Assembly (NCBI GenBank): GCA_018676855.1
Contig: JABHDY010000003.1
Coordinates: 571,907-635,906 of the forward strand
DNA length: 64,000 nt
DNA from: Candidatus Woesearchaeota archaeon
GTDB lineage: Archaea > Nanobdellota > Nanobdellia > Woesearchaeales > GW2011-AR9
Direction: 5' to 3'
The translations under genes and the position numbers were made by a program. Each line of letters starts with the position of its first letter. The stretch's first letter is position 1. This document shows positions 1-8,752 of the stretch, piece by piece. The notes beneath the pieces are model-generated. The model worked only from the letters and a program-made list of their open reading frames with translations, was not told the DNA's origin and searched no databases.

Positions 1-45
1 GAGTCAATTATAGTAACTTCAATCCAATTCAAACTCTTTGTAATG

Positions 46-54
46 TTTATATAC
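46..54 (+). promoter_or_regulatory. TATA-like element before the DUF4349 gene
   Basis: TTTATATAC sits about 50 bp before the chosen ATG at 100. This predicts transcription from around 75 and a short leader carrying the CGGAG ribosome site. Confidence 0.5.
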
Positions 55-99
55 TTCTCTGCATCTTCTTCATAACATAAACATACGGAGATGATACTT

Positions 100-978
100 A
101 TGGGAATGAAAGAACAATTGAAAAAGGTAAAAGAGAATTGGTTATTAGCGGTAGTTTTACTGATTATAGTAGCAATACCATTATTTTCAGGATCTACATC
201 TATAGGATTTTCTAAGTCATTTGATAGCATGGGTATGATGATAGAACCTGAAATGATGGTGGCATCTGAATCGTTCCGTGGTGGCGGAGTATATTATGGT
301 GATGACTTCGCTCCTGAGATTGAAGAACGGAAAATAACGAAAAATGCGTACTTGAACAGTGAAGTTAATCGTGGCGAGTTTTATGATTCACAGACAAAAT
401 TAAAATCGTTCGTAAGTGCAACTAATTCTTTTATTACAAATGAAAATGTTCAGAAGTATGGCGAAGATCGGAAATCGTATTATTCTGGAACATACCAAAT
501 AAAAGTTGAAACGAAAAAATACGACGCTTTAATTATACAGTTAAAAGATTTGGGTGACGTACAATCATTTTCTGAAAACCTTAGGGACATAACTGGTAGT
601 TATACAAAAACTGAAGTTGAGTTAGAGGTTGAAGAATCACGTTTATTACGGTATAAACAAATGTATTCTGAAGCAACAACCGTTACTGAAAAGATTGAGT
701 TAAATGATAGAATATTTAACCAGGAACGGCGTGTGAAGTACCTTCAGGATTCGTTAATAAACAAAGATAGGCAGGTTGATTACTCAACTGTTTCTGTAAC
801 ACTTCAAGAAGAACGGTCTGAATATGCAAACATTGTCTTGGTAACTTTTTCACGTTTAATACGAAACCTTGTAAACAGTTTTAACGGTTTGTTAAGTTTA
901 ATCTTCATGGCATTACCATACGCAGTTATTGTATTACTTGTATGGGTTGGTGTTAGGGTTGTGAGAAAAAGACGATAA
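100..978 (+). CDS. DUF4349-type membrane protein
   Basis: Exported, membrane-anchored protein of about 292 residues, resembling the DUF4349 family by its plan: an N-terminal transmembrane segment, an extracytoplasmic region, a Glu/Arg-rich coiled coil (about residues 175-235) and a C-terminal transmembrane helix followed by Arg/Lys. The family's biochemical role is not established. I place the start at 100, not the in-frame ATG at 91, because CGGAG at 86-90 is well spaced for 100 but abuts 91. A TATA-like element lies at 46-54. It converges with the regulator gene at 985, with only a few bases between stops. Confidence 0.75.
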   Translation: MGMKEQLKKVKENWLLAVVLLIIVAIPLFSGSTSIGFSKSFDSMGMMIEPEMMVASESFRGGGVYYGDDFAPEIEERKITKNAYLNSEVNRGEFYDSQTKLKSFVSATNSFITNENVQKYGEDRKSYYSGTYQIKVETKKYDALIIQLKDLGDVQSFSENLRDITGSYTKTEVELEVEESRLLRYKQMYSEATTVTEKIELNDRIFNQERRVKYLQDSLINKDRQVDYSTVSVTLQEERSEYANIVLVTFSRLIRNLVNSFNGLLSLIFMALPYAVIVLLVWVGVRVVRKRR

Positions 979-984
979 ATTGTT

Positions 985-1593
985 TTATTTTTTCATTTTT
1001 TCTTTTATCAATATTATAAGAATATAGATAACAATGGTAAATATGCTTCCTAGAAGAAACCATAGTGCAATGTCAGGTTGTTGAACAGGAGTAACAGTGT
1101 TCATCATCTGTGGAACTGCTTCTCGTACCATTGCAGTATCTGCAACCATCTCTTCAACCATTGGAGCTGCCATTTCTTTCGCTGCACTGAAACTTGATCG
1201 CTGTATTGATGTCAAAAACTTAATAACTGCACTTATACCTAGCGCAATAAGACCAACGGGAAGAATGCCCTTCAACTTTTGTTTCAAACCAGCAACTTTT
1301 CGTGGTGCAATAATAATATATTTGTTTGCTAACTTGTAATGATTAACTTCTCTTCCTTTAGGACTATAATGAAACTCTTCTACCATTACCAACTTTGCAT
1401 CTTGTAACTTTTGTAAGTGATAATGAACAGTAGAAATTGGAATGTTAAGTATCTTAGACATATTAGCTTCTGTATCATCTTTCTCTGCAAGATAATTAAG
1501 GATCTTTCTACTTGTATCTGATGTAATTGTTTCTGCTAATTTCTTAGTCTTTGTATCATTAAGATCTAATAGTAACAGGTTATTTTTTGTCAT
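985..1593 (-). CDS. Membrane-linked winged-helix transcriptional regulator
   Basis: About 202 residues. The N-terminal half is an ArsR-like winged helix: 'SDTSRKILNYLAEKDDTEA', then a recognition helix around 'PISTVHYHLQKLQDAKLV'. A wing with 'SPKGREVNHYKLA' follows. After a basic linker come two hydrophobic segments (about residues 112-130 and 175-195), so this is a membrane-tethered DNA-binding protein, a plan frequent in archaea. The start at 1593 is preferred over 1644 because a TATA-like CTATTTAAATA lies about 25-30 bp upstream, fitting a leaderless mRNA. The signal it senses is unknown. Its stop nearly meets that of the convergent DUF4349 gene, and it is followed on the other side by the exchanger gene. 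Confidence 0.75.
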   Translation of the reverse strand: MTKNNLLLLDLNDTKTKKLAETITSDTSRKILNYLAEKDDTEANMSKILNIPISTVHYHLQKLQDAKLVMVEEFHYSPKGREVNHYKLANKYIIIAPRKVAGLKQKLKGILPVGLIALGISAVIKFLTSIQRSSFSAAKEMAAPMVEEMVADTAMVREAVPQMMNTVTPVQQPDIALWFLLGSIFTIVIYILIILIKEKMKK

Positions 1594-1653
1594 TTTTTTG
1601 TTTTTACTTTCTGTATTTAAATAGGTTTTGATAACTTCAAACAAAACTAAACT

Positions 1654-2625
1654 CTAAAAATCTACTGGGAAATATATCTGCCGTACAATTAAATAGATAA
1701 TAAATAATGCAATCAAAACAGCAGCTTCCCATTTGTTTAATTTTTCATTCCGTAAAAGGAAATATAATATCAAAAATGCAGTAACTATTTTTATAGGTAA
1801 ATCATAAAATACTGTTACATTAGGAACTTTATAGGTAGATATCAATGCACCAATACCAATACCAAATAATGGGTTCGTAATATTACTTCCGATAAGAATG
1901 CCTGCAGACATTTCTTTATTTCCTTTAATAATGGCAGTTAAAGAGGTTGTAAGTTCAGGTAGTGCAGTTGCAATTCCTAACATAATAATACCAAAAAATG
2001 ATGCGCTTATAGGAAGATGTTCAACAAGTATTGTAGCGGCGTCAACTACTTGATCCGTTACAAATCCCATGATAATAAAACTTATAGAAACCAATGATAT
2101 AGCCCAAAAAATTTCTCCTTTGCTAAGATTATTCTCTGCACGGAATGCTTCACTGATTTTACTTTGTTTAAGATAAATCACATATGCAAGATATGCAACA
2201 AGTAAAATAAGTCCTTCAAGACGAGTAAGAAACCCTCCAAGTGAAAGGACCCATACTAAGACGGCGGCAGCAATCATACCACCAACTTCAACAAGAAGGT
2301 TCTTTCGAATAACAATGATTGTTCCTATAATCCCTATAATGGGAAGTACAAAGTTTTGTTGAAATATGTCTGACCCAATATTTGTTCCGATTAATAATCC
2401 TGATAAGGTATTCATTGTTTCTGGATGACGTACAATGTTAATACTTCCAATAATGTGTGTCATTATTTCTGGAATGCTTGTACCAATAGAAAGAATTGTT
2501 AATCCTATGAATGTTCCCGATAAACCGTAATGTTTAGCAAGCGAAATTGAACTTTTAATAATTATCTGTGCAAGGGCAAGAATAACAATAATCCCTGCTA
2601 ATATTATCAAATATTCTGTCAACAT
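1654..2625 (-). CDS. Calcium/sodium antiporter family (CaCA) membrane protein
   Basis: 323 residues, almost entirely hydrophobic, about ten transmembrane helices. The two inverted alpha-repeats of the CaCA exchanger superfamily are visible: 'SIGTSIPEIMTHIIGSI' followed by 'IGTNIGSDIFQQNF' in the first half, and 'GIATALPELTTSLTAIIKG' followed by 'ILIGSNITNPLFGIGIGAL' in the second. The acidic residues in the PE motifs are the expected cation ligands. The length matches YrbG-type exchangers. Substrate (Ca2+ or another cation against Na+ or H+) cannot be read from sequence. A GAGGTT ribosome site precedes the ATG. The gene diverges from the PfpI gene at 2712. Confidence 0.85.
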   Translation of the reverse strand: MLTEYLIILAGIIVILALAQIIIKSSISLAKHYGLSGTFIGLTILSIGTSIPEIMTHIIGSINIVRHPETMNTLSGLLIGTNIGSDIFQQNFVLPIIGIIGTIIVIRKNLLVEVGGMIAAAVLVWVLSLGGFLTRLEGLILLVAYLAYVIYLKQSKISEAFRAENNLSKGEIFWAISLVSISFIIMGFVTDQVVDAATILVEHLPISASFFGIIMLGIATALPELTTSLTAIIKGNKEMSAGILIGSNITNPLFGIGIGALISTYKVPNVTVFYDLPIKIVTAFLILYFLLRNEKLNKWEAAVLIALFIIYLIVRQIYFPVDF

Positions 2626-2664
2626 TTCAATGAACCTCTTTTACGCAAAGTTTTAAAATCATGT

Positions 2665-2677
2665 CGAATATATAAAA
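2665..2677 (+). promoter_or_regulatory. TATA-like element before the PfpI gene
   Basis: An AT-rich run with ATATATAAAAG lies in the divergent region between the exchanger and PfpI genes. GAGGTG (about 2699-2704) follows, eight bases before the ATG at 2712, so this gene has a leader with a classical ribosome site. Confidence 0.5.
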
Positions 2678-2711
2678 GTTTATGGAATGGGAAGATTTGA
2701 GGTGAATAAAA

Positions 2712-3224
2712 ATGAAAACGTTATTTATAATTGCACAGGAAGGATATCAAGACCATGAATATGGTGTGCCTAAAAAGATTCTTGAAGATGCGGGAACTGA
2801 AGTAATTACAGCGTCAAAAGATGTTGGTCCATGTAAAGGAAAATTAGGTGGAACGACGGAAGCAGAAGTGGCTATAGCAGACGTTAATGTGTCTGATTAT
2901 GATGCAATTATTTTTGTTGGTGGCCCGGGTGCTGTTACATATCAAAAAGATGTTCAAGCACATTTAACAGCACAGGAAGCTATTAACAGAGAAAAGGTTC
3001 TGGGTGCTATTTGTATCGCCCCTACAATTCTTGCATTTGCTGGTGTCTTAGATGGTAAGAAAGCAACTGTGTGGAATGAGGATGGAAAACAATCTACAGT
3101 TTTAGAAGAGAACGGTGCTACTTTTGTTGATGAACAAGTAGTTGTTGATGGAAAGATCATTACTGCAAACGGTCCTGAGGCAGCAGAAGCGTTTGGAAAA
3201 AAGATTGTTGAATTGTTGCAGTGA
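2712..3224 (+). CDS. DJ-1/PfpI family protein
   Basis: 170 residues spanning the whole DJ-1/PfpI fold. The nucleophile-elbow cysteine is Cys101 in 'GAICIAPTILAFAG', Glu16 is a candidate for the conserved partner acid, and 'VGGPG' (about 69-73) is the usual loop. Members include PfpI-type peptidases, Hsp31-like chaperones and protein or glyoxal deglycases, so the exact activity is open. A stress or protein-repair role is the usual interpretation. It starts just after GAGGTG and stands upstream of the sugar-kinase operon, separated by 56 bases. Confidence 0.85.
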   Translation: MKTLFIIAQEGYQDHEYGVPKKILEDAGTEVITASKDVGPCKGKLGGTTEAEVAIADVNVSDYDAIIFVGGPGAVTYQKDVQAHLTAQEAINREKVLGAICIAPTILAFAGVLDGKKATVWNEDGKQSTVLEENGATFVDEQVVVDGKIITANGPEAAEAFGKKIVELLQ

Positions 3225-3280
3225 TACCACAACAATTTTAAACCATTACATTATTCTTCATAGTAAAAAGAGGTAGATGT

Positions 3281-4243
3281 ATGTTTACGTATGATGTGTT
3301 GTGTGTAGGTTCAGCAGTAGTAGATACGTTCTTTACGGTAGATCAACGAGTTTCTTCAGTAAAGATGGGAGATAAAGTGTTAGTATCATCTGTTGAAAAA
3401 CATTCTGGTGGTAGTGCAACGAATGCAGGCGCAGCACTAAAAAAATTAGGTGTTAAGACACGTATCCTTACAAAAATGGGTGAGGATCATGACGCAGAGT
3501 TCATCAACAAAGAATTGCAGAAATATTCTTTACAAAACATTTGTTTACATAATAGTAAAAGAAATACTGATACTGCAGTTATTATTTCTTCTACGAAAGA
3601 AAGAGATAGAGTGATTTATGTTCACAAAGGTGCGTCTGAAGATTTAACAATTTACGATTTTGTAAAGAAACAGTTGAAGGCACGATGGATTTATATGGGT
3701 TCTTTGATGGAAACTTCTTTGAAGACTGGAAAAAAGTTGGTGAAGTATGCTCATGGAAAGAAAACTAAAATATTATTTAACCCATCATTATATTTAGCGA
3801 AGAAAGGTGTGCCCTATTTACGGCCAATTCTTAAAGCGACAGAAATTTTAGTTCTTAATAAGAAGGAAGCGCAAACATTAGTTAATGGTACAACAAATTC
3901 TTCCGATACATTAGTTAAAAAATTGCATAAACTTGGACCTCAAACGGTCGTGATAACCAATGGAGCAAAGAAAATGGTTGCGTATCATGAAGGTCAAGTA
4001 TATTCATTACTTCCTCCTGACGTTAAAGTTGTCCATACTGCGGGTGCGGGAGATGCATTTACTGCAGGTTTATTAGCTGGACTAATTAAGAAATACTCAT
4101 TTGAGGATGCTCTTCAACTTGGTGTTGTTAATTCTTTGTCTGTTGTTCAACACATTGGAACAAAACATAAACTGTTAACAGAAAAAGAAGCACAGCAGAA
4201 AATACAGCGGTATAAGATAAAGGTACATAAACATGTTCGCTAA
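3281..4243 (+). CDS. PfkB/ribokinase family sugar or sugar-phosphate kinase
   Basis: 320 residues, normal family length. The N-terminal PfkB signature with 'SGGSATNAGAALKKLG' (about 42-57) and the C-terminal signature 'TAGAGDAFTAGLLAG' (about 253-267) are intact. Asp258 is the predicted catalytic base. It phosphorylates a sugar hydroxyl with ATP. Its 11-bp overlap with the class II aldolase gene suggests the product feeds the aldolase, so a 6-phosphofructokinase-like role is attractive, but ribokinase or nucleoside kinase cannot be excluded. GAGGT precedes the start. It is the first gene of a compact sugar-phosphate operon. Confidence 0.85.
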   Translation: MFTYDVLCVGSAVVDTFFTVDQRVSSVKMGDKVLVSSVEKHSGGSATNAGAALKKLGVKTRILTKMGEDHDAEFINKELQKYSLQNICLHNSKRNTDTAVIISSTKERDRVIYVHKGASEDLTIYDFVKKQLKARWIYMGSLMETSLKTGKKLVKYAHGKKTKILFNPSLYLAKKGVPYLRPILKATEILVLNKKEAQTLVNGTTNSSDTLVKKLHKLGPQTVVITNGAKKMVAYHEGQVYSLLPPDVKVVHTAGAGDAFTAGLLAGLIKKYSFEDALQLGVVNSLSVVQHIGTKHKLLTEKEAQQKIQRYKIKVHKHVR

Positions 4244-5147
4244 TACAAAAAATTTACTTAAGAAAGCACAGCGTGGAAAGTACGCTGTTGGCCATTTTAA
4301 TATTAACAATATGGAAATTGTACAGGGAATCGTTCAGGCAGCTCAAAATTTCAAATCTCCCGTTATTCTGGCAACGTCAGAGGGTGCAATTAAGTATGCA
4401 GGAATGAATTTTTTGTATGAAATTGCAAATACTGCTGCATCGTTATCTAAAGTTCCTGTTGCACTTCATTTAGATCATGGTAGAGATATGAAAGTAATTA
4501 AACAAGCAATTAAAATTGGGTATTCTTCAGTGATGTTTGACGGATCTAATTTACCGTTTGAAAAGAACGTTCGAATGACAAAGAAGGTTGTGAGGATGGC
4601 TCATAAGAAAGGTATTTCTGTTGAAGCAGAGTTAGGAACGATTGGTGGTGTTGAAGATACTGTGATTTCTCGAAATATTGTGTACACTGATCCTATAAAA
4701 GCTCAAGAATTTGTTGAACGAACAGGATGCGATTTTCTTGCAGTTGCTATTGGCACTTCACACGGTGCGTATAAGTTTAAAGGAAATGCTACCCTTGATA
4801 TTACTTTATTGAAAGAAATTGTGAAGAACGTTACAGTGCCGTTAGTATTACATGGTGCGTCAGAAGTTCCACACGATATTGTAAAGATGGCGGAAAAGTA
4901 TGGTGCACAATTGAAGGGTGTTAAAGGTGTTCCAGATAGTGAAGTGAGGAAGGCCGTAAGGAATGGTATTTGTAAAATTAATACCGATACTGATTTACGA
5001 ATAGCGTTTGATGCTGCTGTTCGTCAATTTTTAAAGAAAAAACCAAAAGATTTTGATCCACGGCACATTTTAAGTCCTGCACGAGATTTGATTACAAAAG
5101 TTGTTGAGGATAGAATGAAAGTATTTGGAAGTAAAAAAAGAGGTTAA
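4233..5147 (+). CDS. fba: Class II fructose-bisphosphate aldolase
   Basis: 304 residues. Reversible cleavage of fructose-1,6-bisphosphate (or a related ketose bisphosphate) to two triose phosphates in the cytoplasm. Class II zinc enzyme features are visible: 'LHLDHG' with Asp81 and His82, 'AELGTIGGVED' with Glu133, 'IGTSHGAYK' with His177, and 'LHGASE' with His207. The start overlaps the kinase gene by 11 bp and the stop lies 2 bp before rpiB, so translation is probably coupled. Most archaea use unrelated aldolases, so this bacterial-type enzyme suggests gene acquisition from bacteria. Tagatose-bisphosphate aldolase is the alternative assignment. Confidence 0.88.
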   Translation: MFANTKNLLKKAQRGKYAVGHFNINNMEIVQGIVQAAQNFKSPVILATSEGAIKYAGMNFLYEIANTAASLSKVPVALHLDHGRDMKVIKQAIKIGYSSVMFDGSNLPFEKNVRMTKKVVRMAHKKGISVEAELGTIGGVEDTVISRNIVYTDPIKAQEFVERTGCDFLAVAIGTSHGAYKFKGNATLDITLLKEIVKNVTVPLVLHGASEVPHDIVKMAEKYGAQLKGVKGVPDSEVRKAVRNGICKINTDTDLRIAFDAAVRQFLKKKPKDFDPRHILSPARDLITKVVEDRMKVFGSKKRG

Positions 5148-5149
5148 AT

Positions 5150-5599
5150 ATGGCAAAAATAATCTATATTGGATCTGATCATGGCGGGTTTAAACTTAAG
5201 AAGAAATTAGTTACTTTCTTAGAAAAAGAGAATTATTTAGTTGAAGATATGGGTCCTTTAAAACTAAATTCGAAAGACGATTATCCAGATTATGCTTCTA
5301 AAGTTGCAAAAAAAGTTACTCATGAAACTAATTCACGTGGAATTCTTTTGTGTCGTAATGGTCAAGGTGTGTGTATCGCCGCTAACAAAATAAAAGGAAT
5401 TCGCGCAGTTACAGGGTTCTCACAAAAAATGATTAAAAGTACACGTTTGGATGATAATGCAAATGTATTATGTCTTCCTGCTGATTACATTACAGAAAAA
5501 GAAGCTAAACGAATCGTCTCTACATTTCTAAAGACAAAATATTCCCAACTTAAACGTCATAAAAGAAGATTAATGAAAGTTGCAAGGTTAGAGAAATGA
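5150..5599 (+). CDS. rpiB: Ribose-5-phosphate isomerase B family protein
   Basis: 149 residues. RpiB/LacA/LacB family, interconverting ribose-5-P and ribulose-5-P. 'IGSDHGGFKLK' (about 7-17) is the phosphate and substrate loop, and Cys68 in 'GILLCRNGQGV' corresponds to the catalytic thiol. The usual GTGIGMS loop is replaced by RNGQGVC, seen in more distant members, so a different pentose or hexose phosphate is possible. 'AANKIKGIRAV' is conserved. It overlaps the next gene by ATGA. With Rpe and transketolase in the same window, a non-oxidative pentose phosphate role is likely. Confidence 0.85.
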   Translation: MAKIIYIGSDHGGFKLKKKLVTFLEKENYLVEDMGPLKLNSKDDYPDYASKVAKKVTHETNSRGILLCRNGQGVCIAANKIKGIRAVTGFSQKMIKSTRLDDNANVLCLPADYITEKEAKRIVSTFLKTKYSQLKRHKRRLMKVARLEK

Positions 5600-7356
5600 A
5601 AGTAATGTGGAAACACTTTTTTTTATTGTTAATTATCTTTTTAGTGGGTTGTTCATTAGAACTTTCAGAAAAAGAATTTATTAATGACTTTGAAAACAAT
5701 TATTCTGAAGAAATTGTTTGGGACGTTTGTTTTGAAAGTGATACCCGCGTTTTTGGAATTGTTGAAGAGGGCGGCGTTAGCAAATCGTACTATTTAAAAG
5801 ATATTTGTAAAAATGAATTTTTCGATTACGAAGATAGTAATGAATTAATCACTTTTGGTTGTGAAAGAGGATCACTTTATACAAAAACCAATTTTTGTAT
5901 TTCGGGATGTATACAAGATTCTTGCGTTCATTTTTCTTCATGCACTGACACTGATGAGGGGAAGGATTATTACACTTCTGGAAAAGTTGTCGTTACTGAC
6001 AAATTTGGAAATGAGGATGTTCTTGAAGATGTTTGTTTTCCAGGTAATAAACTAACAGAATTGTCGTGCATCTCTTCAGAAGAAATATCTGTAGAAGAAA
6101 AATTTTGTCCGTTTGGTTGTGTTCAAGGAAAGTGTCTGAAAGAGAGAGATCTTCTCAAGAAAAACTCTTCAAAACCAAATCCTCCAATTCCTCAAAAACT
6201 ATTACTTGACGTCGTTCCTAACATTGCTTCTTCTGGTACGGACATTAAAGTGACATTAAACATTGAAGGTATTAACATAAGTAATCCTAAAGTAATTTTA
6301 AAAACCAAATCAGTAAAATTATATGATGATGGGTTTCATGGAGATGGCTTAGCAAATGACCATTTTTATGCAACAACCACAAATTTTCAAGATCCCGGTA
6401 AATACAGTTTGGGAGTTTCATATGATTCATTAGGGAAAGAAAATAAATTGTACGATGTAATAGATGCGTTGATAATAGACCCCGTTTCTGACAATTGTCA
6501 ACTTTTAATACCCTCCGAGAAACAAAGAAAAATTAATGTTGTTATTACTGCTATCGGTTATGAAAATGAACGTTTAGTTATAGATAATATTATTGATTAT
6601 TCTGGCAATAATAATGGTATTTTTTCAGTTGAACCATTTAAGTCTAATAAGGATCTTTTTCAGATTTGGTTCGTTCCCTCTGATTCAATCAAAGATATAC
6701 AATTTCCTGATTATATCACTAACAGTTCTTTACCAGAAGTGTTTAAAAATGCCGATGTGCTCTTAACTTCTTGCAGAAAAAAACAGCAATTCAATTTAGT
6801 CGTTCATAATAATAGTTTATTTTCTTGGACTGGTGAAGTTGGCCATGCAAAAAATAATTATGCGTATGCTTTTTATAATACTGAAAACCCTCATTCATTA
6901 GCTATATCTGTACACGAGTTTGCTCACGCTTTTGCAGGATTAACTGACGAATATGATGCAGATTCAATAGGCATTTCACCGTACGCTGAACAATGTTATT
7001 TCTCTCCTTTTGTAAATTGTGAAGAAAGTTATACTGGAGATAAGTATACTTGTCAAGAAACAATTGAATCCTATAATGATTGTTTAACAAATTCTTTATG
7101 GAGTGATCAGATAGGTGAGGGTTGTGGTGACCCTGAAAAAGTAGATTGTGACCCAACAAAAAAAGACTATGAAATTGAAGTTAATTGTTTTTTAGGATGT
7201 GGAAGAAACAAAAATCTTTATCGTTCAACCTTCTCAAGTGGGCTTAGAACAATTAAGACACCTATGAAACTTGGACCTGTAAACGAGAAACTTGTTTGTA
7301 GATATATTAAAGTGTTAACTGGTGTTAGACAGGGAGAATGTAGTAAATATCAATAA
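5596..7356 (+). CDS. Cys-rich lipoprotein with M64-like metallopeptidase motif
   Basis: 586 residues. A hydrophobic N-terminal signal ends in the lipobox 'FLVGC' with Cys19, so it is probably lipid-anchored outside. Residues about 35-185 contain two Cys-rich modules with the pattern C...C...C..GC..G.C, a common architecture in surface proteins of small-genome archaea. The C-terminal half carries 'HEFAHAFAGLTDEYD' (His440, Glu441, His444, then DEY), the HExxHxxxxLxDEY signature of peptidase family M64. Many Cys residues follow this site, suggesting disulfides. Its ATGA overlap places it, unexpectedly, inside the sugar-phosphate operon. Target proteins are unknown. Confidence 0.75.
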   Translation: MKVMWKHFFLLLIIFLVGCSLELSEKEFINDFENNYSEEIVWDVCFESDTRVFGIVEEGGVSKSYYLKDICKNEFFDYEDSNELITFGCERGSLYTKTNFCISGCIQDSCVHFSSCTDTDEGKDYYTSGKVVVTDKFGNEDVLEDVCFPGNKLTELSCISSEEISVEEKFCPFGCVQGKCLKERDLLKKNSSKPNPPIPQKLLLDVVPNIASSGTDIKVTLNIEGINISNPKVILKTKSVKLYDDGFHGDGLANDHFYATTTNFQDPGKYSLGVSYDSLGKENKLYDVIDALIIDPVSDNCQLLIPSEKQRKINVVITAIGYENERLVIDNIIDYSGNNNGIFSVEPFKSNKDLFQIWFVPSDSIKDIQFPDYITNSSLPEVFKNADVLLTSCRKKQQFNLVVHNNSLFSWTGEVGHAKNNYAYAFYNTENPHSLAISVHEFAHAFAGLTDEYDADSIGISPYAEQCYFSPFVNCEESYTGDKYTCQETIESYNDCLTNSLWSDQIGEGCGDPEKVDCDPTKKDYEIEVNCFLGCGRNKNLYRSTFSSGLRTIKTPMKLGPVNEKLVCRYIKVLTGVRQGECSKYQ

Positions 7357-7404
7357 AGTTAAATTTATATTGATTAAAAGTTTATTAAATGTATATTAAA
7401 TAAA

Positions 7405-8028
7405 ATGAGACTGACAATAACTCCTTCCATCATGGCAAAGAATCAGAGAGAATTAGATGCTAGTTTAACAAAATTGAAGAATGTTATCAAGACTGTTCAT
7501 TTGGATATTGTTGACGGTAAATTTGCAAAGAATAAAGTTATGACATTTCCTTTTCGATTAAAGAAAGAGTTCCAGTACATCGCACATCTTATGGTGAAAA
7601 ATCCTGAAAAATGGATAGAGAAGAATGGAAAGAAAGTTGATATTTATATTCCACATATTGAAGAAATAAAGAATATAGGTGAATATATTACAAAAACAAG
7701 AAAATTGAAAAGAAAAGTAGCGTTTGCGCTTCTTCCAGAAACGAAAGTTAAACAAATTGCTTCGTATCTAAAAAAGATTGATTATGTTTTAATTCTTACT
7801 GTTCATCCAGGTTTTTATGGAAGTCGTTACTTGCCATCTAATCTTAGAAAAGTTAAGATAATTAAGAAAATCAATCCAAAAACAAAAGTTATTGTTGATG
7901 GTGGTATGAATCCAAAGCGTGTTAAGAAAGCAGTTACAAAAGGTGTCGATATAATTGTTTCTGGTAATTATGTTATGGGTAGTGATAATGTTAAAGAGCG
8001 ATTGATAAAGTTACGAGAAAAGATTTAA
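7405..8028 (+). CDS. rpe: Ribulose-phosphate 3-epimerase family protein
   Basis: 207 residues, TIM barrel. 'TPSIMAKNQRELDASL' matches the family N-terminus, 'VHLDIVDGKFAKN' holds the metal-binding and catalytic Asp, 'LTVHPGFYGSRYLP' matches the usual VHPGFGGQ loop, and 'VDGGMNPKRVKKAV' is the second catalytic-Asp motif followed by the phosphate loop 'VSGNYVMGS'. It converts ribulose-5-P to xylulose-5-P. Location after rpiB and the lipoprotein gene agrees with a pentose phosphate role. Slight divergence in the first metal loop leaves some doubt about exact substrate (another ketose phosphate). Confidence 0.87.
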   Translation: MRLTITPSIMAKNQRELDASLTKLKNVIKTVHLDIVDGKFAKNKVMTFPFRLKKEFQYIAHLMVKNPEKWIEKNGKKVDIYIPHIEEIKNIGEYITKTRKLKRKVAFALLPETKVKQIASYLKKIDYVLILTVHPGFYGSRYLPSNLRKVKIIKKINPKTKVIVDGGMNPKRVKKAVTKGVDIIVSGNYVMGSDNVKERLIKLREKI

Positions 8029-8053
8029 AAACAGTTCTTCGTATTCTATTGTT

Positions 8054-8680
8054 ATGGTAAAAAAAACAACAAAAAAAAAATCTGCTGGAGCAGCTGTGTC
8101 TGAAACTCCCTCAGGTAAAAAGAAGAAAAAATCTGAAACGAAAGATACCAGTAAGAAAAAAGTTGTCATGGGTATTCTTGCGGGTGAACGTGTTATTACA
8201 GAATCGTCTGATGAAGCGAGAGAGTTCTATAACCAATCTCGGTTTGGTACAATTTCTGAGGGGAAAGTAGAGTTGTCTCTTTTAGAAGGATTGTATTTGA
8301 TGGAGAAAAGTAGGCTTGTTATAAAAAGTGAAGCAGGACGAAAAGTAGTGTTTGAAACGTACGTTAAAAAAGCACGTAAGGTTGAACCTAACTTCTGGAT
8401 ACGGTACATTGTGTTTCGTGACATGCGAAACAGAGGATATATCATCAAAACAGCACTTAAGTTCGGTGCAGACTTTAGAGTCTATGATCGTGGTGTTAAA
8501 CCGGGAGAGGATCATGCTCGATGGATAATCTATCCTGTGAATGAGGGAAGTACGCTAACATGGCACGAATTTTCTGCAAAAAATAGGGTTGCACATTCAA
8601 CAAAGAAGAAGTTGTTAATGGGCATTGTTGATGCTGAGAATGATGTTACGTACTACGAAATTAGGTGGATGCGACCTTAA
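8054..8680 (+). CDS. endA: tRNA-splicing endonuclease
   Basis: 208 residues. It cuts bulge-helix-bulge motifs in precursor tRNAs. An N-terminal Lys/Ser/Thr-rich tail of about 35 residues precedes the conserved fold. The catalytic triad is visible: Tyr144 in 'FRVYDRGVKPGEDHARW', His154 in the same block, and a Lys at about 185 in 'HSTKKKLLMG'. It ends in 'YYEIRWMRP', the usual dimer-interface strand. Size after removing the tail fits the small homotetrameric (alpha4) class. The 25-bp spacing from rpe suggests co-transcription. Confidence 0.92.
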   Translation: MVKKTTKKKSAGAAVSETPSGKKKKKSETKDTSKKKVVMGILAGERVITESSDEAREFYNQSRFGTISEGKVELSLLEGLYLMEKSRLVIKSEAGRKVVFETYVKKARKVEPNFWIRYIVFRDMRNRGYIIKTALKFGADFRVYDRGVKPGEDHARWIIYPVNEGSTLTWHEFSAKNRVAHSTKKKLLMGIVDAENDVTYYEIRWMRP

Positions 8681-8752
8681 AGTAAATCTTTAATCTCTAT
8701 TTCTTTTTCTTTATATTTTAGAATATAACTCTTTATATGTTTGTTCCTCGTC

